From: Streptantibioticus_C sp963761325 | GTDB lineage: Bacteria > Actinomycetota > Actinomycetes > Streptomycetales > Streptomycetaceae | Assembly (NCBI GenBank): GCA_963761325.1 | Contig: CAVXGZ010000008.1 | Coordinates: 806,001 to 870,000, forward strand | Length of the DNA: 64,000 nucleotides | Direction: 5' to 3' | In this document: positions 24,903 to 32,606 of the stretch, one piece after another | Layout: every line of letters begins with the position of its first letter | How positions within the stretch are numbered: the first letter of the stretch is position 1 | Position numbers and translations under genes: made by a program | Notes under the pieces: model-generated | Databases searched by the model: none | What the model was told of the DNA's origin: nothing | The model's input: the letters and a program-made list of their open reading frames with translations, nothing else

Positions 24903-27494
24903 TCAGCCGGACAGGGGCAGGCTGCCGTTCCCTCCGGGCGCGGCGCCGGCGGCGCCGGGATCGGCGCGCACCTCGTCGGGCAGGTCGTCGTAGGTGAGCT
25001 GGGTGAGCTGCTGGGCGCTGGGCTCGGCCACCGCGGCCAGTCGCTCCGCCTGGCGTTCCAGGGTGAGTTCGAAGACGGTGCGGGCGTCGCGCGCGTTGCC
25101 GAGCACGCCGTCGGTCTGCTGGCGGCGGAAGTACTCGGTGAGCCGGGCCGCGGCCTGCTCGGCCCAGCGGTAGTGGCTGCGCTCCGCCTGCAGGCGGACG
25201 ATCTCCACCAGTTCGTCGGGCCCGTAGGCGGGGAACTCGATGGTGCGGGAGAACCGGGAGCGCAGCCCCGGGTTGGTGTCGAGGAAGGTCTGCATCTCGT
25301 CGGTGTAGCCGGCGGCGATGACCACCACCTCCTCCCGGTGGTCCTCCATCAGCCGGACCAGTTCGTCGATCGCCTCCAGGCCGAGGTCGGAGTTGGCGCC
25401 GAACTGGCGGGCCAGGGTGTACGCCTCGTCGATGAACAGCACGCCGCCCAGCGCCCCTTCGACCGCCGCGCGGGTCTTGAGCGCGGTCGCCCCGAGGTAC
25501 TGGCCGACCAGGTCGCTGCGCGCGGCCTCCACCACGTTGCCGTTCTCCAGCACGCCGAGCGCGGCCAGCACCCGGCCGTAGAGCCTGGCGACCGTGGTCT
25601 TGCCGGTGCCGGGCGGCCCGGAGAAGACCAGGTGGCGGCTGAGCGGCGGCACCGGGAGGCCGACGGCCTGCCGCTGCTTGGCGTTGCGGATCATGTTGAT
25701 CTGGCTGCGCACCTGCTTCTTGACCGGCTCCAGCCCGATGAGCTGGTTGAGCTCGACCAACTCGGGCAGGTCGTCCAGCGGATCGCCGACCGCGGCCGGT
25801 GCGGGCGCGACGCCGGCGGCCGCCTCCCCGGAACCGTCCGACGCACCGTCGACCGCGGGCCCGGAGACCGGCGTCTCGATGCGCACCCGCCCGTTGTTGA
25901 CGATCGGGCCGTCCTCGTTCCTGACCATCAGGCAGCGCGACAGGGTCCCCTCGCAGCTGTCGCCGATGCTGATGCCGACTGACTGGCCGTCGGTGAACTC
26001 GCTGTCGGAGACGGTCAGCCGGGCCGAGCCGCGGGCCCGCAGCCCGAAGCTCTCCGCGCCGGTCACGGTCAGCCGCTCGGCGGTGAAGCGGGCCTCGTCG
26101 CCGAGCACCACCCCGTTGCGCTCGGTGTCCATCACCACGCTGTCGCGCACGGTCAGCCGGCTCTGCCCGGCCGCGGTCAGGCCGTTGGCGCCGCGCTCGA
26201 CGGTGCACTTGTCCAGGGTCAGCCGGGACAGCCCGGCGGTGGCGACCGCGGCCTCCCGGGCGTCCAGCACGGTCACCTCGGACAACTGGCCCCTGGTCTC
26301 CTCGTCGTCGGTCTCGACGCCGGTCTGGCAGCCGTCGATCCGGACCCGGGTGAACCGCGCGATGCTGCCCTCGGACAGCTGCAGCCCGCTGGTCACCACG
26401 CCGCGGACGTCGAGGTCGGTGAAGACGCCCTTCGCGTTCTTGACCACGATCCCCACCTGCGCGCCGTCGATCCGGCCGCCGCTGAGTTCGAGCCTGCCGT
26501 TGGTGTCGGACTGCACGGCGTTCAACGTGGACCGGGAGACCGTGCAGTCCTCGAAGCGTCCCGTCGCCTGCTCGTACACCCACAGCGAGTAGCCGCTGCA
26601 CCGCTCCACGACGCAGCGCCGGGCCACCAGGCTCGAACCCTTGCGGACCGAGATGCCGTTGTGGGAGTTGCCGACCCGGACGCCCTCCACGGTGCCGGTG
26701 GACTGGTTGCTGACGTAGACGCCGCCGTCCCCGGACGCCGTGATCCGGCAGTTCGTCGCGGTGACCTCGGAGCTGTCGGTCCCGGCGATGGCGGCCAGCT
26801 TGCTGCCGGTGAACTCGGTGTCGGCGACGTCGAGTTGCGCGCCGATGACCCGCACGCCGTGCTTGGCCGGGTTGGCGATGTAGGAGTCGCGGATCCGCAC
26901 GACCGCGCCCTCGGAGCTGGAGACCGCGTTGTTCTCGGCGTCGTGCATCTCGCACCGCTCGACCAGCCCGGTGCAGCCGCGGAACTGCACCCGTCCGCCG
27001 TCGATCCGGCAGTCCCGCAGCACGGCGGAGGTCGCCGGCAGGGCTTCGAAGCCGATCTCCGCGCTCTCGCACCGGATCTGCGACCGCTCCATGGTGAGCG
27101 ACCCGTCGCGTATCCGGACCGCCTGCACGGTGGTGCCGATCAGCACCAGCCCGCGCAGCAGCACCGAACCGGTGGCGTCCACGGCCATCCCCTCCGCCGG
27201 GGCGATCACCACCTCGCCGCTCTCGCGCGCCACGACCTCGACGCTCCCCCGGATCGACAGCGCCTCCGGGTACCGGCCGGCCTCGACCAGCACCCGCACC
27301 GGGCCGCGCCGGTCCTGCGCGGCCCGCAGCGCCGCGCCGATGGTGCGGTATCCGTCCCGGCCCTCCGGCGCCACGACGAGCGTCAACTCGGGCTCGGCGC
27401 GGGCGACTTCCCGCGATCCGGCCGGACCCGTCGCCGCGCCTCCCCCGCTGCCCGCACCCGTACGCCGACCACTCGGATCCTCATGTCTCGACAC
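24903..27494 (-). CDS. Parallel beta-helix and AAA+ ATPase fusion protein
   Basis: An 863-residue two-part protein. After a Gly/Ala-rich start, residues about 35-540 form a right-handed parallel beta-helix: a pectate-lyase-like opening (DGYRTIGAALRAAQ) and some 20 coils with repeating pattern such as VRIRDS and LTVRDSVV. A linker leads to a C-terminal CbbX/SpoVK-type AAA+ domain (about 570-840): Walker A GPPGTGKTTVARLYG, Walker B GVLFIDEAYTLA, sensor region NPGLRSRFSRTIEFP. The AAA+ part is related to EccA of type VII secretion and sporulation SpoVK. No signal peptide is seen, so the helix is probably cytoplasmic and used as a binding scaffold. The substrate is unknown. Confidence 0.9.
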   Translation of the reverse strand: MSRHEDPSGRRTGAGSGGGAATGPAGSREVARAEPELTLVVAPEGRDGYRTIGAALRAAQDRRGPVRVLVEAGRYPEALSIRGSVEVVARESGEVVIAPAEGMAVDATGSVLLRGLVLIGTTVQAVRIRDGSLTMERSQIRCESAEIGFEALPATSAVLRDCRIDGGRVQFRGCTGLVERCEMHDAENNAVSSSEGAVVRIRDSYIANPAKHGVRVIGAQLDVADTEFTGSKLAAIAGTDSSEVTATNCRITASGDGGVYVSNQSTGTVEGVRVGNSHNGISVRKGSSLVARRCVVERCSGYSLWVYEQATGRFEDCTVSRSTLNAVQSDTNGRLELSGGRIDGAQVGIVVKNAKGVFTDLDVRGVVTSGLQLSEGSIARFTRVRIDGCQTGVETDDEETRGQLSEVTVLDAREAAVATAGLSRLTLDKCTVERGANGLTAAGQSRLTVRDSVVMDTERNGVVLGDEARFTAERLTVTGAESFGLRARGSARLTVSDSEFTDGQSVGISIGDSCEGTLSRCLMVRNEDGPIVNNGRVRIETPVSGPAVDGASDGSGEAAAGVAPAPAAVGDPLDDLPELVELNQLIGLEPVKKQVRSQINMIRNAKQRQAVGLPVPPLSRHLVFSGPPGTGKTTVARLYGRVLAALGVLENGNVVEAARSDLVGQYLGATALKTRAAVEGALGGVLFIDEAYTLARQFGANSDLGLEAIDELVRLMEDHREEVVVIAAGYTDEMQTFLDTNPGLRSRFSRTIEFPAYGPDELVEIVRLQAERSHYRWAEQAAARLTEYFRRQQTDGVLGNARDARTVFELTLERQAERLAAVAEPSAQQLTQLTYDDLPDEVRADPGAAGAAPGGNGSLPLSG

Positions 27495-27611
27495 GGATCC
27501 ATGCTCGCAGACCGGCTTCGGGAGGGGTCCCGCAATCGCCCGTCCGATGCCGGGCCGTTGCGTGACGGAGTGTCACGGCCGACGGTCCGCACCGCCGCGG
27601 CGTGGCGCGCG

Positions 27612-28562
27612 TCAGCCGCCCGTCCTGGCACGCCGGCGCCGGCGGACGAGTACCACCGGCACCGCGCCGGCGAGGGCGAGCGCGTCCGGGGCGGCGGTGC
27701 CGGCCGCGTTGATGCCGGACTGGCCGAAGGTGCCCGGGACCGGGAGCGTGGCCCAGCGGGCGGGCGGCCAGGCGATGACGAAGGCGCGGCCCACCACGTC
27801 GTCGACCGGCACGAAGCCGTGGGTGCTGTCCTGCTGGTGGTAGCGGGAGTCCGCGGAGTCCTGCCGGTGGTCGCCCATGACCCAGATCCGGCCCTTGGGC
27901 ACGATGACCTCGAACTGGCCGCCCTGGTCGTCCGGGCTGCACGGGGTGTTGCCGGCGTAGACGTACGGCTCGCTCAGCGGCTTGCCGTTGACCTCGACCG
28001 GCCCGGACCCCTTGCACTCCACGGTGTCGCCGCCGACCGCGATGACCCGCTTGATCAGGTCCTTCTCGTCGGCGGACGGCATGAGGCCCACCGTGGACAG
28101 CACCTTCTGCACCGGGTTCTGCTTGGGTGTCGGCTCGTCCGCCAGCCAGTTGTCCGGGTCGCGGAAGACGACGACGTCGCCGCGCTCGGGCTGCGCGCCG
28201 AACCAGGGCGTCAACTTGTCGACCAGCACGCGGTCGCCGGGCTGCAGCGTGTTCTGCATCGAGTCGGAGGGGATGGAGAACGCCTGCACCAGGAAGGTCT
28301 TGATGAACAGCGCGAGCACCAGCGCGATGCCGACGAGGATCGGCAGCTCCTTCCAGAAGGAGCGCTGCCTTCTCGCCCTCCCCCGCCGCGGACCGTCCCC
28401 CGCGTCCGGCGTGTCCGCGGCGTCCGCCCGGCTCTCAGCGGTCTCGGCGCCCCCGGCGGACCCGTCGGACGGCGCCGCCGTCCCCGCCCCGGCCGGATCC
28501 CCGACGCGATCGGCCAATCCCTCGGGCTCACCCTGCCCGGACGGCGCACCGACCACCACTGC
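27612..28562 (-). CDS. lepB: Signal peptidase I
   Basis: A 316-residue type I signal peptidase (S26), which cuts Sec and Tat signal peptides at the outer face of the membrane. A long acidic cytoplasmic N-terminus (about 75 residues) precedes the first membrane helix (LPILVGIALVLALFIKTFLV). The catalytic Ser is in IPSDSMQNTL, the catalytic Lys in DLIKRVIAVGGD, and the third box is GDHRQDSADSRYH. A C-terminal second helix and a basic tail (RRRRRART) follow, as in several Streptomyces signal peptidases. The start is uncertain: GTG 28562 has AAGGGA 9 bases upstream; GTG 28577 or the frame start at 28625 are alternatives. The many exported enzymes in the window are potential clients. Confidence 0.9.
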   Translation of the reverse strand, partial: AVVVGAPSGQGEPEGLADRVGDPAGAGTAAPSDGSAGGAETAESRADAADTPDAGDGPRRGRARRQRSFWKELPILVGIALVLALFIKTFLVQAFSIPSDSMQNTLQPGDRVLVDKLTPWFGAQPERGDVVVFRDPDNWLADEPTPKQNPVQKVLSTVGLMPSADEKDLIKRVIAVGGDTVECKGSGPVEVNGKPLSEPYVYAGNTPCSPDDQGGQFEVIVPKGRIWVMGDHRQDSADSRYHQQDSTHGFVPVDDVVGRAFVIAWPPARWATLPVPGTFGQSGINAAGTAAPDALALAGAVPVVLVRRRRRARTGG

Positions 28563-28655
28563 CCCACATCCCTTCACGTCCCTGTCGCAGCCGCTGTCCG
28601 CGCAACGGTCCCGCTCTTGCCTCAACGATCGGCAGCGCCAACGGTTCCATACGCC

Positions 28656-29603
28656 TCAGCGCCGGGTGACGGCGGCGCGGATCCGGTGGATCCGGCCGCG
28701 GGCCAGCAGCCTGGCCAGATCGCTCCTGCGCGGTTCGCTGTAGAGCACGAAGTCGTCGTGGCGGTGGACGCCCGGCCGGCCGGCGGCGGCCGCGGCGGCG
28801 TCCCGGATCGCGGTGAGGTGGGCGGGGGTGAGCTGCAAGGCCCGCTCGTCGGGCTGGTGGGTGGCGCCGATCGGGTAGTCGCGGCCCGGCCGGCTGGTCA
28901 TCTCCACATGGCAACCGAGCACGTGGGTCACCGGCCGGGTGGCCGCGAAGGCGACCATGCGCCGCATGGTGGCGAGGTAGGCGGCCGCGTCGAAGACGAA
29001 CAGCCGGCCGGGCAGCACGGTGTCGCCGGTGAACAGGATCCCGGTCCACGGGTCGTAGACGGTGATCGCCGCCTCGTGGTGGCCCGGGGAGCCGAGCACT
29101 TCCAGGACCCGGCCGCCCAGGTCGAAGGCGGCCTGCCGCTGCGGCCAGCCGTCACCGAACCCGAAGAACTCCCGCACGGCGTCCGCCTCCCGCGGGACCA
29201 CCGTGGTCGCCGGCCGGCCGGCGAACTGGGCGTCGCCGGCCACGTGGTCGCCGTGTCCGTGGGTGTGGGCGACCACCAGTGCGTACTCCTCGCGCGGGTG
29301 GCCGTCGAGCCACTCGGCGACCAGCCGGTCGACCGTCGCGCGCAGCGGGAACCGCCCGGGGTCCTCGGTGGCGCCGGTGTCGAGCAGCAGGGCCCGGTCG
29401 TTGCCGAACAGCAGGAAGAGGAACGGTGCTTCGTAGTGCAGGGACTTGCTCTGGCGCAGGACGAACGTGTGCGCGTCGTAGCGGTGCACCTGGATCGCCG
29501 GATCGGTGGCGGGCCGCCCGGCCGGGGTGCCGTGGATCCACGCGACGTCCAGGGAGCCGGCGGTGGGAGCCGTGCTCACGAAGTCGATCGGGCCGTCAGT
29601 CAT
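28656..29603 (-). CDS. MBL-fold metallo-hydrolase
   Basis: A 315-residue cytoplasmic metallo-beta-lactamase-fold enzyme. Metal motif 1 is AHTHGHGDH; the motif 3-4 ligands are in GHHEAAITVYD and LFTGDTVLPG, and a later GCHVEM gives a further His. It is related to hydroxyacylglutathione-hydrolase-like and other hydrolytic members; the substrate cannot be told. The ATG at 29603 overlaps the end of the ArsR gene by 8 bases, so the regulator and hydrolase are co-expressed and the hydrolase probably handles the signal or toxicant sensed by the regulator. Confidence 0.87.
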   Translation of the reverse strand: MTDGPIDFVSTAPTAGSLDVAWIHGTPAGRPATDPAIQVHRYDAHTFVLRQSKSLHYEAPFLFLLFGNDRALLLDTGATEDPGRFPLRATVDRLVAEWLDGHPREEYALVVAHTHGHGDHVAGDAQFAGRPATTVVPREADAVREFFGFGDGWPQRQAAFDLGGRVLEVLGSPGHHEAAITVYDPWTGILFTGDTVLPGRLFVFDAAAYLATMRRMVAFAATRPVTHVLGCHVEMTSRPGRDYPIGATHQPDERALQLTPAHLTAIRDAAAAAAGRPGVHRHDDFVLYSEPRRSDLARLLARGRIHRIRAAVTRR

Positions 29604-30210
29604 CGCTGCCGTCCTCGGAATAACGGGCGTCGGGGTAACGGGCGTCGGCGCGCCGGGCGTCGGGGTCCGGCATCGGCGTGCCGGCCATGAAGTACCGGAC
29701 GTGGCGCCGGCCGGGGCGCGGCCCGCCGTCGGCCCCGGTCCTGGCGAGGTAGGGCTCGATCAGCGCCAGCCACTTCTCCTTGACCTCGGCGGCCTCGGCG
29801 GCGGACAGCACGGCCACCGCGCTCAGGACGCCCGCGGCCTCCCGCCACCCGGGGTCCTCCTCGTCCCGGCGTTCCGCGTGGTCGAGGATCGCCCGGGTCT
29901 CCCGTTCGACCACGAGCCGCTCCAACTGCCGGGTGACGACCGCGTCGCCGCCCGCCGCGATCCGCATCGTGGGCCGCGGATCCGGCACCCGCCACTGCCG
30001 CTCCCGCCGGTCGCGGCCCGGCCCGGCGTCCTCCACGAAGCCGTACTTGGCGAGCTGCCGCAGGTGGAAGGAGCAGTTGGCCTGCGAGACCCCGAGCAGC
30101 CGCCCGCAACGGGCGGCCGTCGCCGGGCTGTTCGCGGCCAGCAGCTCCAGCAGGTCGAGACGGAGCGGGTGGGCCAGGGCCCGGATCGCCCGCGGATCAC
30201 TGATCTCCAT
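29596..30210 (-). CDS. ArsR-family transcriptional regulator
   Basis: A 204-residue winged-helix regulator. The DNA-binding part is at the N-terminus: ISDPRAIRALAHPLRLDLLELL, then GVSQANCSFHLRQLAKYGFVED. The remaining 110 residues are a helical domain rather than a metal site, so it is unlike small metal sensors. The tail has (D)ARYPDARY repeats. The ATG at 30210 lies inside a perfect 13-bp inverted repeat, which is presumably its own operator. Its stop overlaps the MBL hydrolase gene. Confidence 0.88.
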   Translation of the reverse strand: MEISDPRAIRALAHPLRLDLLELLAANSPATAARCGRLLGVSQANCSFHLRQLAKYGFVEDAGPGRDRRERQWRVPDPRPTMRIAAGGDAVVTRQLERLVVERETRAILDHAERRDEEDPGWREAAGVLSAVAVLSAAEAAEVKEKWLALIEPYLARTGADGGPRPGRRHVRYFMAGTPMPDPDARRADARYPDARYSEDGSDD

Positions 30211-30236
30211 ACGCCAAAGACTACTTTGGCGTATGG
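30207..30236 (-). promoter_or_regulatory. Perfect ArsR-type operator over the regulator start codon
   Basis: CCATACGCCAAAG (30207-30219), spacer ACTA, CTTTGGCGTATGG (30224-30236): a perfect 13-bp inverted repeat. It includes the ATG of the ArsR gene, so binding would cover the transcription start and start codon. This suggests autorepression. Confidence 0.75.
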
Positions 30237-30248
30237 CGGAGATGTCAA
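30218..30248 (-). promoter_or_regulatory. Promoter of the ArsR-MBL operon (probably leaderless)
   Basis: On the minus strand TTGACA (30248-30243) is followed after 19 bases by TAGTCT (30223-30218), which is 7 bases from the ATG. No Shine-Dalgarno sequence fits between, so the mRNA is probably leaderless. The 19-base spacer is long for a sigma-70-type promoter. Confidence 0.5.
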
Positions 30249-30331
30249 GCGGTTCTTTGACGTCCCGGCCGCCGCGCTCACGGGCCCGGTCGCTCCGCCG
30301 AACCGCTCACGATCCGTACCCGCACGACCAC

Positions 30332-30368
30332 TTGACACCTTCATAACGTTATTCGATAGCATCGATAA
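30332..30368 (+). promoter_or_regulatory. Promoter with overlapping ATCGAT-type operator for the DUF2975 gene
   Basis: TTGACA (30332-30337), 18 bases, ATAGCA (30356-30361). Over the -10 box lies a near-perfect inverted repeat, TTATTCGAT (30349-30357) and ATCGATAA (30361-30368), followed by more ACGAT units. It is a likely repressor site. Confidence 0.55.
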
Positions 30369-30396
30369 ACGATATGGACGATCGGAAGGCGGAGCG

Positions 30397-31005
30397 ATGA
30401 CGAAGACGTCCGGGTGGACGATGGTGGGGAACCGTGCACTGGAACTGGTGCTCGGGCTGGGGCTGTTGCTGATCGGGCTGTTCCGGGTGCTCTTCCCGAT
30501 CCTGGGGGTGACCGGGCCGTTCCCGCCGCCGCACTCGCGCCAGGTGGGCATCGACGCGACCGCGCGGATACCGGACGCCGTCCGCTCCGGCGGGGCGGTG
30601 CTGCGCGGGATGGACCGGGCGGAGCTCTACCTCGCCCATCCCGATCTGGGGCAGCGGCTGTCGCTCGTGCTTCCCGGGCTGGTGGGCAGCGTGCTGGTCC
30701 TGGTGATCCTGCAGGTGCTGCTGGACATGTCCCGCACCTTCGGCGAGAACGACTTCTTCCGGCCGGCCAACACCCGGCGGCTGGTCGTCATCGCCGTGGC
30801 GCTCCTGCTGATCGGCGTGCTCGTGCCGGCGCTCGACGTGGTCACGACGCACGCGCTGGTCAACGGGACGCCGGCGGCCTCCGCTGTCCGGACCGGCTAC
30901 GACATGGCGGCCGAACCGGTGTTCCTGGCCCTGCTGGTCGGCGCCGCGGCCGGGGCGCTGCGCACCGGGATCCGGCTGCGGGCGGAGACCGACGGGCTGG
31001 TGTGA
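30397..31005 (+). CDS. DUF2975-like membrane protein
   Basis: A 202-residue membrane protein with four predicted helices: LELVLGLGLLLIGLFRVLF, LSLVLPGLVGSVLVLVILQ, RLVVIAVALLLIGVLVPAL and EPVFLALLVGAAAGAL. The loop RTFGENDFFRPANTRRL between helices 2 and 3 is typical of DUF2975. GGCGGAG precedes the ATG. An 8-codon open frame (30374-30400) overlaps the start by ATGA. DUF2975 genes are usually paired with a small XRE-type regulator, but here the next gene is a leftward PucR gene and no XRE partner is visible. Function is unknown. Confidence 0.78.
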   Translation: MTKTSGWTMVGNRALELVLGLGLLLIGLFRVLFPILGVTGPFPPPHSRQVGIDATARIPDAVRSGGAVLRGMDRAELYLAHPDLGQRLSLVLPGLVGSVLVLVILQVLLDMSRTFGENDFFRPANTRRLVVIAVALLLIGVLVPALDVVTTHALVNGTPAASAVRTGYDMAAEPVFLALLVGAAAGALRTGIRLRAETDGLV

Positions 31006-31039
31006 CGCCGTCCCGGCCTCACGGCTGGTCGGCGGCGGC

Positions 31040-32212
31040 TCACCGGGCGCAGGACAGCCGCGCGGCGGTCAGGGCGGTGCGCAGCAGTTGGATGCCGTGG
31101 GCGGTGGTCGGGTCGAGGCCGGTGAGCTCGCGGATGCGCTCCAGCCGGTAGACCAGGGTCCGGCGGTGCACGTAGAGGGCCTTGGTGGTCCGGTCCCAGT
31201 CGAGGTCGCAGTCGAAGAACGCCTCCAGCGTGCGCCGCAGGTCCGTGGCGGGCAGCAGCGGCGCCAGCAGGTCGGCCAGCCGGCGCCGGATGTCCGGCTG
31301 GCGGGCGACGGCGAGTGCGACCAGCAGTTCCTCCGCGCGGTAGGGGCGGCTCGTCGCGTCCGGCATCGCGGCGACCAGCGCGACGGTCTGCCGCACCTCC
31401 TCCACCGCCGCCGGCACCGCCTCCAGGGTCGGGCCGTACGCCTCGGCGACCCGCAGGCGCTGCCCCAGGATCTCGGCGAGCGTCGTCGTCAGGTCCGCGG
31501 CGACGGCCCGGACCACGCCGACGTTCTCCTCGACCGGGAGCAGCACCAGCAGCGTCCCCTCGGGCACGTCCTGCCGCCACAGGGCACCCGGCACCGCCTC
31601 GATGGCCCGCTTCGCCGCCCGGTCCAGGCCGAAGGTGACCTCTTCGAGCAGCCGGCGCCGGCACAGCAGCACCAGGTAACCGGCCGGCAGCCGGATCCCC
31701 AGCGCCGCGGCTGCGGTCCGCCCGCAGCGCCCCGACAGCAGGCACTCCACCAGCAGTTCCCTGACCCGGTCCGGATCGCCCAGCGCGCCGCGCGCCGCCA
31801 CGTACGCGTCGGACGCCGCGGCCGTGACCCGGGGCTGCTGCCGGACCCCCCACGCGGTGAACGCGAGCGGCTCCTCGCGGTCGTTGGGCTGCATCGCGCC
31901 CAGGGCCTCGCGGAGCGCGAAGCCGAAGGCCACCTCGAATCCGGCCCGCATGTCGTCCAACGCGAAGCCGGTGACCGCCCGCCTGCGGCCCAGCTCCCGG
32001 TAGACGTCGAGATCGGACTCGGACAACGGGTCGTCCGTCGCGGCCCGTTGGAGCGCCGGCGTCCACGTGTCGTGCACCTCGTCGAGCAACTCGCGCTGCC
32101 GGGCCGGGGCCAGCAGCCCGTACGCGCGCACGTGGCTCACCATTCCGTCACGTATCACCAGCGCTGTGGCGTCGCGCCGGTCCACGAGTCGCGCGACGAA
32201 ACCGTTGCCCAC
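31040..32212 (-). CDS. PucR-type helix-turn-helix regulator
   Basis: A 390-residue regulator of the CdaR/PucR class. The N-terminal two thirds form helical and GGDEF-like sensor domains (ELLDEVHDTW..., LPAGYLVLLCRRR), and the C-terminus carries the HTH_30 domain: DRTTKALYVHRRTLVYRLERI. Start GTG 32212 has AGGAG 8 bases upstream; the frame start at 32221 would put that site too close. It has no clear co-transcribed partner, facing the DUF2975 gene convergently. Family members sense small metabolites; the ligand is unknown. Confidence 0.88.
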   Translation of the reverse strand: MGNGFVARLVDRRDATALVIRDGMVSHVRAYGLLAPARQRELLDEVHDTWTPALQRAATDDPLSESDLDVYRELGRRRAVTGFALDDMRAGFEVAFGFALREALGAMQPNDREEPLAFTAWGVRQQPRVTAAASDAYVAARGALGDPDRVRELLVECLLSGRCGRTAAAALGIRLPAGYLVLLCRRRLLEEVTFGLDRAAKRAIEAVPGALWRQDVPEGTLLVLLPVEENVGVVRAVAADLTTTLAEILGQRLRVAEAYGPTLEAVPAAVEEVRQTVALVAAMPDATSRPYRAEELLVALAVARQPDIRRRLADLLAPLLPATDLRRTLEAFFDCDLDWDRTTKALYVHRRTLVYRLERIRELTGLDPTTAHGIQLLRTALTAARLSCAR

Positions 32213-32449
32213 GTTCAACACTCCTGACGGCCTTGCGGGCGCGAGTTCAACGACAGTACACGCATGCCCATGTCATATTCAGCTCCCCGCCGCGAGGGCC
32301 CTCCCACACCTGCCCAGCAGCACTTTTGCAGGAAGCTGACGCGACCGGGAGCAGCGGAAACGTGATCGAACAGGCAGAAAGGATCATGAAGTACCAGCCG
32401 CGGGCGGCGGGGTGCGCGCCGGCGCGGCGGGTGATGCGGAGGGCCGCTT

Positions 32450-32487
32450 CTCAGATCCCTCCCAGAAGGCACTCAGGCCGATCTCAG
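32450..32487 (+). promoter_or_regulatory. Four CTCAG-type direct repeats at exact 11-bp spacing
   Basis: CTCAG (32450), CCCAG (32461), CTCAG (32472) and CTCAG (32483) recur every 11 bp in the GT39 upstream region, 120-157 bases before the TTG start. This is the geometry of tandem OmpR/PhoB-type response regulator sites on one face of the helix. Confidence 0.6.
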
Positions 32488-32606
32488 AACCGCCCGGCAC
32501 GGTGGTCGGGCGACGCCGGGGCCGGGCCTGCCCCGAGACGGGTCCGGCCGGGCCCGACGGGCCGCACCGCACCGCGCCGCGCCGCACCGTCCCCGGAGGT
32601 AGGCAC

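Noticed and set aside
24724..27072. 782-codon minus-strand frame overlapping the beta-helix/AAA+ gene
   Set aside because: Same strand, other frame of a real gene; Arg/Gly-rich product without motifs.
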